From: Nonomuraea angiospora
Lineage (GTDB): Bacteria; Actinomycetota; Actinomycetes; Streptosporangiales; Streptosporangiaceae
Length of the DNA stretch: 64,000 nucleotides
Assembly: GCF_014873145.1 (NCBI RefSeq)
Contig: NZ_JADBEK010000001.1
Coordinates: forward strand, 11,842,001-11,906,000
Reading direction: 5' to 3'
The position numbers were made by a program, and so were the translations under genes. The notes beneath the pieces were generated by a model, which had not been told where the DNA came from, ran no database searches, and saw only the letters and a program-made list of their open reading frames with translations. This document shows positions 9,072-17,417 of the stretch, in pieces. How positions within the stretch are numbered: position 1 is the first letter of the stretch; each line of letters starts with the position of its first letter.

Positions 9072-10331
9072 GTGGAGATACCCGCGCAGGACGCCGCGCA
9101 CATGGCGCGCGCCGTCGCACTGGCCGGGCACGGACACGGCACCACCAGCCCCAACCCCGTCGTGGGCTGCGTCGTGCTCGACGCCGGCGGCCAGGTGGCG
9201 GGCGAGGGCTTCCACGCGTACGCGGGCGGGCCGCACGCCGAGGTCGTGGCGCTGGCGCAGGCGGGGGAGCGGGCGCGTGGCGGCACCGCGTACGTGACCC
9301 TCGAGCCCTGCGACCACACCGGCCGGACGGGGCCGTGCAGCCTGGCGCTGCTGGCGGCGGGGGTCGCGCGGGTGGTGATCGCGGTGCCGGACCCCAACCT
9401 CAGGGCGGCCGGCGGCCTGGCGCGGCTGCGGGCGCACGGGGTCTCGGTGACGTCCGGGGTGCTGGGCGCCGAGGCGGAGCGGGTCAACGAGGAGTGGCTG
9501 ACGTACGCGCGGCTCGGGCGCTCGCACGTGACCTGGAAGTTCGCGGCCACGCTCGACGGGCGGTCGGCGGCCGAGGACGGGACCAGCCAGTGGATCACCT
9601 CGGCCGCGGCCAGGGCGGACGTGCACCGGATGCGGGCGGCCGCGGACGCGATCGTCGCCGGGATCGGCACCGTCCTCGCCGACGACCCCCACCTCACGGC
9701 CCGCCCCGGCTCGGCGAGCGCCCCCGTGCCGGACGGCCCTGCGTCGCTGTCGTCCGCCGTCGGTGGCACGCCCTTCGGCGCGGTCGCGTCCCCTGCGGAT
9801 GTCGCCGGGGGCGCGGAGGGGCGTCTAGGGGCGGGCAGGGCGGCTCCAACGTCGCAGGCGCGTCCCGGCGGTGGGGCCGCGGGTGGGCGGCGGCCCCTGC
9901 GGGTCGTGGTCGACACGCGGGGCAGGACGCCGCAGGACGCGCGGGTGCTGGACGACGCCGCCCCCACGCTCGTCGCCGTAGCCGAGGACGCCGGCACCGG
10001 GCTCAAGGCCGACCTCCTCCGCCTCCCCCGCCACGGCCGCGGTCTCGACCTCGAAGCCCTCCTCGAAGAGCTGGCCGCGCGCGAGGTCGTCAGCGTGTTC
10101 CTGGAGGGCGGCCCCACGCTGGCCGGGGAGTTCCTGCGGCGGGGCCTGGTGGATCGCGTGGTCGCGTACCTGGCCCCCGCGTTGCTCGGCTCCGGGCGGG
10201 CCGCGCTCGGCGCGGCCGGGGTGGGGACGATCGGCGAGATGCACCGCCTGACATTTGACGAAATTTCCCCCATAGGGCCGGATGTGAGGCTGATCGCCCG
10301 GCCCGCCACTCAACCAGGCAGGGAGCAGTGA
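9072..10331 (+). CDS. ribD: Bifunctional riboflavin deaminase/reductase RibD
   Basis: 419 residues. It performs the second and third steps of riboflavin synthesis (deamination of the pyrimidine, then NADPH side-chain reduction). The N-terminal deaminase domain has the zinc site HAEVVAL and EPCDHTGRTGPC (about residues 55-90); the C-terminal reductase (from about 150) has VTWKFAATLDGR, GIGTVLADDP and EGGPTLAGEF. Odd: about 60 residues of Gly/Ala/Pro-rich sequence (about 213-274) are inserted in the reductase between the ADDPHLTAR motif and PLRVVVDTRGRTP, which are usually only a few residues apart. The GTG start has GGAG at 9059-9062; an in-frame ATG at 9102 is the alternative. Confidence 0.94.
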   Translation: MEIPAQDAAHMARAVALAGHGHGTTSPNPVVGCVVLDAGGQVAGEGFHAYAGGPHAEVVALAQAGERARGGTAYVTLEPCDHTGRTGPCSLALLAAGVARVVIAVPDPNLRAAGGLARLRAHGVSVTSGVLGAEAERVNEEWLTYARLGRSHVTWKFAATLDGRSAAEDGTSQWITSAAARADVHRMRAAADAIVAGIGTVLADDPHLTARPGSASAPVPDGPASLSSAVGGTPFGAVASPADVAGGAEGRLGAGRAAPTSQARPGGGAAGGRRPLRVVVDTRGRTPQDARVLDDAAPTLVAVAEDAGTGLKADLLRLPRHGRGLDLEALLEELAAREVVSVFLEGGPTLAGEFLRRGLVDRVVAYLAPALLGSGRAALGAAGVGTIGEMHRLTFDEISPIGPDVRLIARPATQPGREQ

Positions 10332-10921
10332 TGTTCACCGGAATCATTGAGGAAAAGGGCGAAGTGGTGGCCATCGACCAGGCGGGCGGCGGGGCCGTGC
10401 TGTCGGTGCGCGGCCCGGTCGTCACCTCCGACGCCAAGCACGGCGACTCGATCGCGGTCAACGGCGTGTGCCTCACGGTCGTCGAGGTCGAGGGCGACGT
10501 GTTCACCGTGGACGTGATGAGGGAGTCGCTCGACCGCAGCTCCCTCGGCGGGCTCGCGCAGGGCTCCCCCGTGAACCTGGAGCGCGCCGTACGCGCCGAC
10601 CAGCGCCTCGGCGGCCACATCGTGCAGGGCCACGTGGACGGCACCGCCGTGCTGCTGTCCAGGGAACCCGGCGAGAGCTGGGACGACGTGCGGTTCTCGC
10701 TCCCCGAGGCGCTGAGCCCGTACGTGGCGGAGAAGGGCTCGATCGCGATCGACGGAATCAGCCTGACGGTGACCACGGTTGACGACGACAGCTTCGGTGT
10801 GAGCCTCATCCCCACCACGCTCAAGCTCACGACCCTGGGCGAGCGCCAGGTGGGCGACATCGTGAACATCGAGGTCGACGTGATCGCGAAGTATGTGGAA
10901 AGGCTGGTGGTCAGGCAGTGA
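10331..10921 (+). CDS. ribE: Riboflavin synthase (alpha subunit)
   Basis: 196 residues from ATG 10331. It dismutates two lumazines to riboflavin, the last step of the pathway. The two tandem lumazine-binding repeats are visible: MFTGIIEEKGEVVAI...NGVCLTVV and HIVQGHVDGTAVL...DGISLTVT. The start codon shares one base with the ribD stop (TGATG), with GGGAG at 10321-10325; a GTG three bases earlier is less likely because the family begins MFTG. It overlaps the next gene by 4 nt. Confidence 0.96.
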   Translation: MFTGIIEEKGEVVAIDQAGGGAVLSVRGPVVTSDAKHGDSIAVNGVCLTVVEVEGDVFTVDVMRESLDRSSLGGLAQGSPVNLERAVRADQRLGGHIVQGHVDGTAVLLSREPGESWDDVRFSLPEALSPYVAEKGSIAIDGISLTVTTVDDDSFGVSLIPTTLKLTTLGERQVGDIVNIEVDVIAKYVERLVVRQ

Positions 10922-11577
10922 ACTGGGCCGACGCCGGATTCGATGTATTCGGCACCCATGTGCTCTGGACGGACCTGATCGGCAACATCGCCGCCCTGTC
11001 GACGGTCCTGCTCGCCATGCGCAAGTCGATGTGGACCTGGCCGGTGCAGTTCGCCGGTTCGGTGCTGTTGTTCGTCGCCTCGATCAACGCGCACATCACC
11101 GGCAACGCGCTCAAACAGGCCCTGTTCGCGGGCCTGGCGGTCTACGGCTGGTGGGCGTGGCGGCGCGGTACGCAGGACGGCAAGCAGCTGCGCGTGCGCC
11201 CCGCCGCGTGGTGGGAGCGGTCGCTGCTGATCGGCGGGATGCTGCTGGGCACGGCCCTGGTCGGCCTGCTGTTCTTCGTCACCGGCCTGTCGTGGGGCGC
11301 GCAGGTGCCGCTGCCGCAGGGCGCCTTCCTGGTGGCCGCCGACGCCTACATCTTCGTCGGCAGCGCGATGGCCACCTGGGCGCAGGGCCGCGCGCTGGTG
11401 GACTTCTGGATCGTGTGGGTAGCCGTTGACCTGGTGGGCGTACCGCTGGCGTTCAGCTCGGGGCTGGTGGTCTCCGGCTGGGTGTACGGGATCTTCTTCG
11501 TGCTGGTGGTGATCGGGTTCGTGAAGTGGCTGCGTGAATACCGGGCGGCCGAGGTCGGCGTGGCGGTGGCGCGATGA
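10918..11577 (+). CDS. ribM: PnuC-family transporter, probable riboflavin permease RibM (PnuX)
   Basis: 219 residues with about six or seven hydrophobic helices (from about residue 17 to 205), and the family motif [12 protein letters not shown]. PnuC proteins carry nicotinamide riboside; members encoded inside riboflavin operons in Corynebacterium and Streptomyces (RibM/PnuX) carry riboflavin. The gene lies between ribE and ribBA, with 4-nt overlaps at both ends (GTGA and ATGA) and behind the FMN riboswitch, so riboflavin is the likely substrate. The substrate is inferred from context, not from a residue signature. Confidence 0.85.
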   Translation: MNWADAGFDVFGTHVLWTDLIGNIAALSTVLLAMRKSMWTWPVQFAGSVLLFVASINAHITGNALKQALFAGLAVYGWWAWRRGTQDGKQLRVRPAAWWERSLLIGGMLLGTALVGLLFFVTGLSWGAQVPLPQGAFLVAADAYIFVGSAMATWAQGRALVDFWIVWVAVDLVGVPLAFSSGLVVSGWVYGIFFVLVVIGFVKWLREYRAAEVGVAVAR

Positions 11578-12791
11578 GCGACATCAAGCTGGACCCCATC
11601 GAGCGGGCCATCGACGACATCCGCAACGGCCGGCCCGTCGTCGTGGTCGACGACGAGAGCAGGGAGAACGAGGGCGACCTCATCTTCGCCGCGGCCAAGG
11701 CCACGGTGGACCTGTGCACGTTCACGATCAGGCACACCAGCGGGATGATCTGCGTGGCCATGGAGGGCAAGGAGCTCGACCGGCTCGGGCTGCCCCTCAT
11801 GGTGGTGCACAACAAGGAGCGCATGCGCACGGCGTACACGATCACCGTGGACGCCCGCGACGGCGTCACCACGGGCATCTCCGCGGCCGACCGGGCGCGG
11901 ACCATCCGCACGCTCGCCGACTCCGCCACCGAGCCCAACGAGCTGGTGCGCCCCGGGCACGTCTTCCCGCTGCGCTACCACGAGGGCGGCGTGCTGGCCA
12001 GGCGCGGCCACACCGAGGCGGCCGTGGACCTGGCCAGGCTCGCCGGCCTGTCGGCCGCGGGCGCGCTGGCCGAGGTGGTCAACGACGACGGCACCATGGC
12101 CAGGCTGCCCGAGCTGCGCCGCTTCGCCGACGAGCACGACCTGGCGCTGGTCTCCATCGAGGATCTCGTCGACTACCGCCGCCGGGCCGAGAGCATGGTC
12201 ACGCGGGTGGCCGAGACGCGGCTGCCGAACGCGTACGGGATGTGGCGGGTCTTCGGCTACGCCAGCGCCCTCGACGGCGGCGAGCACGTCGCGCTCGTCT
12301 TCGGCGACCTGTCCGACGGCGAGAACATCCTGGTCCGGGCCCACTCCGAGTGCCTGACCGGCGACGTGTTCGGCTCGCTGCGCTGCGACTGCGGGGTGCA
12401 GCTGGGCAACGCCATGTCGGCCATCGCCCAGGAGGGCCGCGGCGTGATCGTCTACCTGCGCGGCCACGAGGGCCGGGGCATCGGCCTGCTGGCCAAGCTC
12501 AAGGCGTACAACCTCCAGGACAACGGCAGCGACACCGTCGACGCCAACGTGGAGCTGGGCCTGCCGGTGGACGCGCGGGAGTTCTCCAACGCGGGGCAGA
12601 TCCTGGCCGACCTCGGCGTCAGGTCGGTGCGGCTGCTCACCAACAACCCGGCCAAGCTCAAGGGCATGGACGGGTACGGCATCAAGGTCCTCGGCCGCGA
12701 GCCCCTGCCCGTGGCCATGAACCCGCACAACGAGCGTTACCTCACGGCCAAGCGCGACCGCCTCGGCCATCACATCTCGGAGGCATCATGA
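11574..12791 (+). CDS. ribBA: Bifunctional 3,4-dihydroxy-2-butanone-4-phosphate synthase / GTP cyclohydrolase II
   Basis: 405 residues. The N-terminal RibB half (about 1-205) makes the four-carbon unit from ribulose-5-phosphate and shows [24 protein letters not shown] and [16 protein letters not shown]. The C-terminal RibA half (about 206-405) opens GTP and shows [20 protein letters not shown], with the three zinc cysteines, and [10 protein letters not shown]. Both activities look complete. Its ATG overlaps the ribM stop by 4 nt and its own stop overlaps ribH by 4 nt. Confidence 0.97.
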   Translation: MSDIKLDPIERAIDDIRNGRPVVVVDDESRENEGDLIFAAAKATVDLCTFTIRHTSGMICVAMEGKELDRLGLPLMVVHNKERMRTAYTITVDARDGVTTGISAADRARTIRTLADSATEPNELVRPGHVFPLRYHEGGVLARRGHTEAAVDLARLAGLSAAGALAEVVNDDGTMARLPELRRFADEHDLALVSIEDLVDYRRRAESMVTRVAETRLPNAYGMWRVFGYASALDGGEHVALVFGDLSDGENILVRAHSECLTGDVFGSLRCDCGVQLGNAMSAIAQEGRGVIVYLRGHEGRGIGLLAKLKAYNLQDNGSDTVDANVELGLPVDAREFSNAGQILADLGVRSVRLLTNNPAKLKGMDGYGIKVLGREPLPVAMNPHNERYLTAKRDRLGHHISEAS

Positions 12792-13255
12792 GTGGGGAAG
12801 GCAGGCCGGGGGTCGCGGCGCCCGACGCCTCGGGGCTGAGCGTGGGGGTGGTGGCGGCCAGCTGGCACGCCAAGATCACCGATCAGCTGGTGGCGCGGGC
12901 CCTGCAGGCCTGCGACGACAGCGGCGCCACGGCGACCGTGGTGCGGGTGCCGGGGTCGCTGGAGATCCCGGTGGTCGCCCAGGCGCTGGCCCGCCGCTGC
13001 GACGCGGTGGTGGCGCTGGGCGCGGTCATCAAGGGCGAGACCGCCCATTTCGACTACGTCTGCGACTCGGTGACCGCGGGCCTGACCCGGATCTCGCTGG
13101 ACGAGGAGACGCCCGTCGGCAACGGCGTCCTCACGTGCGAGACCCTGGACCAGGCCCTCGACCGGTCGGGCCTGCCGGGCAGCAAGGAGGACAAGGGATA
13201 CGAGTCGGCCGTCGCCGCGCTCGAGACCGCCCTCCTCCTGCGGGACCTCCACTAG
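12788..13255 (+). CDS. ribH: 6,7-dimethyl-8-ribityllumazine synthase
   Basis: 155 residues. It condenses the pyrimidine from RibD with the butanone phosphate from RibB. Family motifs are in place: [10 protein letters not shown], the VPGSLEIPV loop, [14 protein letters not shown] with the catalytic His, and [13 protein letters not shown]. It begins at an ATG overlapping the ribBA stop (ATGA) and is the last clear gene of the riboswitch-controlled operon. Confidence 0.96.
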   Translation: MSGEGRPGVAAPDASGLSVGVVAASWHAKITDQLVARALQACDDSGATATVVRVPGSLEIPVVAQALARRCDAVVALGAVIKGETAHFDYVCDSVTAGLTRISLDEETPVGNGVLTCETLDQALDRSGLPGSKEDKGYESAVAALETALLLRDLH

Positions 13256-13262
13256 CCTGCGG

Positions 13263-13268
13263 TAGGTT
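13263..13268 (+). promoter_or_regulatory. -10 hexamer TAGGTT of a leaderless-type promoter
   Basis: TAGGTT is placed 6 nt before the GTG at 13275, implying the PH-domain gene has its own promoter despite lying only 19 nt after ribH. Confidence 0.5.
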
Positions 13269-13274
13269 TCCTTC

Positions 13275-13727
13275 GTGCCCGAGCCGATCACTCCGCCGTC
13301 CCTGCCCGTCACCTGGCGTCCCCGCAAGCCGCGGATCGTCGCCTACGGCTCCGCCGCCGTGATCGTGCTCGGGTCGGTGATCATGGCGGTCTTCATCGCC
13401 GAGCCGTTCAAGCTGCCCGACCGGGTGGCGATCGTGGCGTTCGGGTGCGCGGTGGCGTTCGTGCTGCACATGCTGGGGCGGGTGCGGGTGGAGGCGGACG
13501 ACGAGGGGGTCACCATCGTCAACGCCGCCCGCACCCACCGCTACTCCTGGCCGGAGATCCTGGAGGTCACGCTGCTGGTGGGCGACCCCTGGCCGCGGAT
13601 CGACACCTCCGACGGGCGCACCACCGGGGCCATGGGCATCCAGGGCTCGGAGAAGGACCGCGCCGCCCGGGCCACGGCCGAGCTGGAGGCGCTGATCCGG
13701 GAGCGCGGCGAGGCCCGCGAGAAGTAG
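13275..13727 (+). CDS. PH-domain membrane protein
   Basis: 150 residues. Two hydrophobic helices (about 22-43 and 51-70) are followed by a short bacterial PH-like domain (about 72-130, VRVEADDEGVTIVNAARTHRYSW is its first strand region) and a charged helix at the C-terminus. Proteins of this type commonly sit next to ribH in actinomycetes; the function is unknown. The GTG start is supported by the leaderless-type hexamer. It is probably anchored in the membrane with the PH domain inside. Confidence 0.8.
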   Translation: MPEPITPPSLPVTWRPRKPRIVAYGSAAVIVLGSVIMAVFIAEPFKLPDRVAIVAFGCAVAFVLHMLGRVRVEADDEGVTIVNAARTHRYSWPEILEVTLLVGDPWPRIDTSDGRTTGAMGIQGSEKDRAARATAELEALIRERGEAREK

Positions 13728-13786
13728 CCGGGCGGTGACCCCGCGTCATCATCGGCGGGTGAATATCGCAGGACCGGGTGTCGACG

Positions 13787-13792
13787 TAGCCT
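13787..13792 (+). promoter_or_regulatory. -10 hexamer TAGCCT of a leaderless-type promoter
   Basis: TAGCCT lies 6 nt before GTG 13799 and thus supports that codon over the in-frame ATG at 13823 as the start of the MoxR gene. Confidence 0.5.
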
Positions 13793-13798
13793 GAAGGA

Positions 13799-14689
13799 GT
13801 GCTGCGGCGGACAATCAGGGCAATGGACATCGAGTCGCCGGCCAAGCTCATCGAGCTCCTCGACCGGCACGCCTACCTGGCCGACGAGGGGCTGGCCACG
13901 GCGGCCTTCCTGGCGCTGCGGATGGGCCGGCCGCTCTTCCTCGAAGGGGAGGCGGGAGTCGGCAAGACCGAGCTCGCCAAGACGCTGGCGGCGCTGCTCA
14001 AGGCGCCGCTCATCAGGCTCCAGTGCTACGAGGGGCTGGACGCGGCCCAGGCGCTGTACGACTGGGACTTCGCGCGCCAGCTGCTCCACCTCAAGGCCGC
14101 GGAGGCCGCCGGCGTCACCGACGTGGGCCGGCTGGAGGGCGAGATCTACGACAGGCGGTTCCTGATCGCGCGGCCCCTGCTCAAGGCCATCGAGACGCAG
14201 CCGAGCGTGCTGCTCGTGGACGAGATCGACCGGGCCGACGACGAGTTCGAGGCGTTCCTGCTCGAAGTGCTCTCCGACTTCACCATCTCCATCCCCGAGC
14301 TCGGGACCGTCAAGGCCACCACGCCGCCGGTGGTCGTGGTCACCTCCAACAGGACGCGCGAGGTGCACGACGCGCTCAAGCGGCGCTGCCTCTACCACTG
14401 GCTGGAGCACCCGAGCTTCGACCGCGAGGTCGCCATCCTGCTGCGCCGGCTGCCCGCCTGCACCGAGACGCTGGCCGTGCAGGTGGCGCGGGCGGCCGAG
14501 CGGCTGCGGCAGGCGGACCTGGTCAAGCCGCCGGGCGTGGCCGAGACGCTCGACTGGACGGAGGCGCTGCTGACGCTGGGGGCCAAGGAGCTCGATCCCG
14601 CCCTGGCCGCGGCCACCCTGGGGGCGGCGCTGAAATACCGGGAGGACGTCTCGAACGTGCTCGGCAACGGGCTGCTGCCCCATGGATGA
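13799..14689 (+). CDS. MoxR-family AAA+ ATPase (CoxD-like)
   Basis: 296 residues. Walker A GEAGVGKTELAK (about residue 51-62), Walker B LLVDEIDRADDEFEAFLLE, and the sensor segment VVTSNRTREVHDALKRRCLYHW are present. This MoxR subgroup partners a VWA protein and serves insertion of the metal centre of CO dehydrogenase-type molybdenum enzymes (CoxD in Oligotropha). It overlaps the VWA gene by 8 nt and heads a four-gene operon. The start is GTG 13799 (leaderless hexamer); ATG 13823 (MDIESPAKLIELL) is the alternative and matches where homologues usually begin. Confidence 0.88.
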   Translation: MLRRTIRAMDIESPAKLIELLDRHAYLADEGLATAAFLALRMGRPLFLEGEAGVGKTELAKTLAALLKAPLIRLQCYEGLDAAQALYDWDFARQLLHLKAAEAAGVTDVGRLEGEIYDRRFLIARPLLKAIETQPSVLLVDEIDRADDEFEAFLLEVLSDFTISIPELGTVKATTPPVVVVTSNRTREVHDALKRRCLYHWLEHPSFDREVAILLRRLPACTETLAVQVARAAERLRQADLVKPPGVAETLDWTEALLTLGAKELDPALAAATLGAALKYREDVSNVLGNGLLPHG

Positions 14690-15758
14690 GCTGGTCGCCA
14701 CGATGACCGCGTTCGCCAGGACGCTGCGGGCGGCCGGGGTCGCCGCCGATCACGAGCGCACCCAGAACCTGCTCAGAGTGCTCGACCACCTCGACGTGGC
14801 CGACTCCGGCGACGTCTACTGGGCCGGGCGGCTCACGCTCTGCGCCACACCCGACGACCTGCCCCGCTACGACCGGTGCTTCGCCGCGTACTTCGGCGGG
14901 GAGCGGGCGGGCGTGGCCCGTACGAGCACGACCAGCGTCACCAGGCACCTGGCGGCCGAGACGCGCGGCGAGGCGGACGGCGGCGACGAGAAGACGGCCG
15001 CGCCCGCGACGGCGAGCCGGGCCGAGGTGCTGCGGCACCGCGACGTGGCCACGCTGACCGAGGCCGAGCGGGCCGAGGTGCACCGGATGCTGGCCATGCT
15101 GAGGTGCGGGCGCGAACGCCGGCGCTCGCGCCGCTTCGAGGGCGCCCACCGGGGCGTGCTCGACCCGCGCCGCACCATCCGCGACGCGCTCAGGAAGGGC
15201 GACGTCGCCCGGCTCCGGCACAAGAGGCACACCACCCGTCCGCGCGCGGTCGTCCTGTTCGTGGACGTCAGCGGCTCGATGGCCCCGTACGCCGAGTCCC
15301 TGCTGCGCTTCGCCCACGCGCTGGTCAGGAGCGAGCCCCGGGCCACCGAGGTCTACTCGGTCGGCACCAGGCTCACCCCCGTCACCGCCGAGCTGCGCCA
15401 CCGCGACCCCGGCACCGCGCTGAACGAGGTCTCCAAGGCCATCCCCGACTGGAGCGGCGGGACCCGGCTGGGCGAGGAGCTCAAGGAGTACCTGTCCCGC
15501 TACAGCGCGCGCGGGGCGATCGCCGTGATCGCCTCGGACGGGTGGGAGCGCGGCGACCCCGCCCTGCTGGGCGCGCAGATGGCCAGGCTGGCCAGGCAGG
15601 CGCACCGGGTGATCTGGGTCAACCCGCACAAGGGGTATGAGGGCTACCAGCCTCTCACGGGCGGCATGCGGGCCGCCCTGCCGTACGTGGACGACCTGGT
15701 GGCCGGGCACAGCCTGGCCGCCTACGAGCGACTCAGTGAAAGGCTGGCCCATGCGTGA
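14682..15758 (+). CDS. VWA-domain protein (CoxE-like)
   Basis: 358 residues. The C-terminal von Willebrand A domain (about 180-350) has an intact metal site: VVLFVDVSGSMAPY (DxSxS), the Thr of SGGTRLGEEL and the Asp of VIASDGW. The N-terminal 170 residues form the CoxE-type helical region with an Arg-rich stretch. CoxE works with the CoxD ATPase in maturing the [CuSMoO2] site of CO dehydrogenase. It overlaps the genes on both sides by 8 nt, so translation is probably coupled. Confidence 0.88.
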   Translation: MDELVATMTAFARTLRAAGVAADHERTQNLLRVLDHLDVADSGDVYWAGRLTLCATPDDLPRYDRCFAAYFGGERAGVARTSTTSVTRHLAAETRGEADGGDEKTAAPATASRAEVLRHRDVATLTEAERAEVHRMLAMLRCGRERRRSRRFEGAHRGVLDPRRTIRDALRKGDVARLRHKRHTTRPRAVVLFVDVSGSMAPYAESLLRFAHALVRSEPRATEVYSVGTRLTPVTAELRHRDPGTALNEVSKAIPDWSGGTRLGEELKEYLSRYSARGAIAVIASDGWERGDPALLGAQMARLARQAHRVIWVNPHKGYEGYQPLTGGMRAALPYVDDLVAGHSLAAYERLSERLAHA

Positions 15759-16854
15759 CGTGCTGCCGGAGATCATGAGGTGGTGGAGGTCGGGGCTCAA
15801 GTTCGGGCTGGCGACCGTGGTGAGCACGTTCAGCAGCGCGCCCAGGCCACCGGGTGCGGCCATGGCGGTGCGCGGTGACGAGGTGGTCGGCAGCGTGTCC
15901 GGCGGGTGCGTCGAGGGCGCGGTGTTCGAGCTGGCCTCCGAGGCCGACGAGACCGTCCTGCAGCGGTACGGCGTGAGCGACGACGACGCGTTCGCGGTCG
16001 GGCTCACCTGCGGCGGCATCATCGACATCCTCGTGCAGCCGATCTCCATCGAGACCTTCCCCGAACTGGGGGAGATCGCTATGTCCGTGGACGCGCACGA
16101 GCCGGTCGCCGTCGCCACCATCGTCTCCGGCCCCGGGCAGGTCGGCGCCCGCCGGGTCATCTGGCCGGACCGCTCGTCCGGCACGCTCGGGCTCGACCGG
16201 CTCGACGAGGCCGTGGACGACGACGCGCGCGGCATGCTCGCCCAGGGCCTGACCGGCATCAGGCGCTACGGCGGCGAGGGGGAGCGGCGGCTGGACGACC
16301 TGGCGGTGTTCGTGCAGTCGTTCGCGCCGCCGCCGCGCATGCTGGTGTTCGGGGCGATCGACTTCGCGGCGGCGGTGGCCAGGGTGGGCAAGTTCCTCGG
16401 CTACCACGTCACGGTCTGCGACGCCCGCCCGATCTTCGCCACCGCCAAGCGCTTCCCCGACGCCGACGAGGTCGTGGTCAAGTGGCCCCACGACTACCTG
16501 TCCTCCGTCCAGGTGGACGAGCGCACGGTGATCTGCGTGCTCACCCACGACCCCAAGTTCGACGTGCCGCTGCTGGAGGTGGCCCTGCGCACCGGCGCCG
16601 GGTACGTGGGCGCCATGGGCTCGCGCCGCACCCACGAGGACCGGCTCGCCCGGCTGCGCGAGTCCGGGCTCACCGACGCCGAGCTGGCCAGGCTGCGCTC
16701 GCCCATCGGGCTCGACCTCGGCGCGCGCACCCCCGAGGAGACGGCCGTGTCGATCGCCGCCGAGCTGATCCAGCTCCGCTGGGGCGGCTCGGGCCGCCCG
16801 CTGTCCAGCACCGAGGGCCGCATCCACCGCGAGACCCGCCCCGAGGGCTCATGA
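15751..16854 (+). CDS. XdhC/CoxF-family molybdenum enzyme maturation protein
   Basis: 367 residues. The N-terminal XdhC_CoxI domain shows GAAMAVRGDEVVGSVSGGCVEGAVFE and the cysteine motif LTCGGIIDILVQP; the C-terminal NAD-binding-like XdhC domain (about 190-330) shows FGAIDFAAAVARVGKFLGY and GYVGAMGSRRTHEDRL. XdhC binds the molybdenum cofactor, protects it during sulfuration and inserts it into xanthine dehydrogenase-type enzymes. It overlaps VWA by 8 nt and mocA by 4 nt. No target enzyme subunits are in the window. Confidence 0.92.
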   Translation: MRDVLPEIMRWWRSGLKFGLATVVSTFSSAPRPPGAAMAVRGDEVVGSVSGGCVEGAVFELASEADETVLQRYGVSDDDAFAVGLTCGGIIDILVQPISIETFPELGEIAMSVDAHEPVAVATIVSGPGQVGARRVIWPDRSSGTLGLDRLDEAVDDDARGMLAQGLTGIRRYGGEGERRLDDLAVFVQSFAPPPRMLVFGAIDFAAAVARVGKFLGYHVTVCDARPIFATAKRFPDADEVVVKWPHDYLSSVQVDERTVICVLTHDPKFDVPLLEVALRTGAGYVGAMGSRRTHEDRLARLRESGLTDAELARLRSPIGLDLGARTPEETAVSIAAELIQLRWGGSGRPLSSTEGRIHRETRPEGS

Positions 16855-17417
16855 GGAGCGCGCAGGTGGCTGGGCTGCTGCTGGCCGCGGGGGAGGGCGC
16901 CCGGCTGGGCACGCCCAAGGCGCTGGTCGAGTACGCGGGCGAGCGCCTGGTCGACCGCGGCGTGCGGCTGCTGGAGGAGGGCGGCTGCCACCCCGTCGTG
17001 GTCGTGCTCGGCGCGGCCACCGTGCAGGTGCGCGGCGCGGTGACCGTGCGCAACCCGGACTGGGCCTCGGGCATGGGCTCGTCCCTGCGGGTCGGGCTCG
17101 CCGCGCTGCCGCGGGAGGCCGAGTCCGTGGTGATCGCGCTGGTCGACCAGCCGTTCATCGGCCCGGGCGCGGTACGCGCGCTGATCGCCTCCGGCGCCGG
17201 GCTCGCGGTCGCCACCTACGAGGGGAAGCGCAGGAACCCGGTGCTGATCGCCCGCGAGCACTTCGCCGAGGTGGCGGAGCTGGCCGTGGGGGACGTGGGG
17301 GCGCGGCCGTTCATGAAGGCCCACCCCGAGCTGGTCACCGAGGTGCCGTGCGACGAGCACGGGAACCCGGCCGACATCGACACGCCCCAGGACCTGCGGC
17401 TGCTGGAGCCTTCCTAG
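16851..17417 (+). CDS. mocA: MocA-like molybdenum cofactor nucleotidyltransferase
   Basis: 188 residues. The N-terminal nucleotide-binding motif LLLAAGEGARLGTPKALVEY, the central DQPFI metal-site region (about residue 101) and the NPVLI motif place it with MobA-related proteins; MocA adds CMP to Mo-cofactor to make the dinucleotide used by xanthine and CO dehydrogenases. The neighbouring XdhC gene supports MocA over MobA. The ATG overlaps the xdhC stop by 4 nt. Its stop codon overlaps the stop of the convergent EEP gene (bases 17414-17417). Confidence 0.85.
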   Translation: MRSAQVAGLLLAAGEGARLGTPKALVEYAGERLVDRGVRLLEEGGCHPVVVVLGAATVQVRGAVTVRNPDWASGMGSSLRVGLAALPREAESVVIALVDQPFIGPGAVRALIASGAGLAVATYEGKRRNPVLIAREHFAEVAELAVGDVGARPFMKAHPELVTEVPCDEHGNPADIDTPQDLRLLEPS

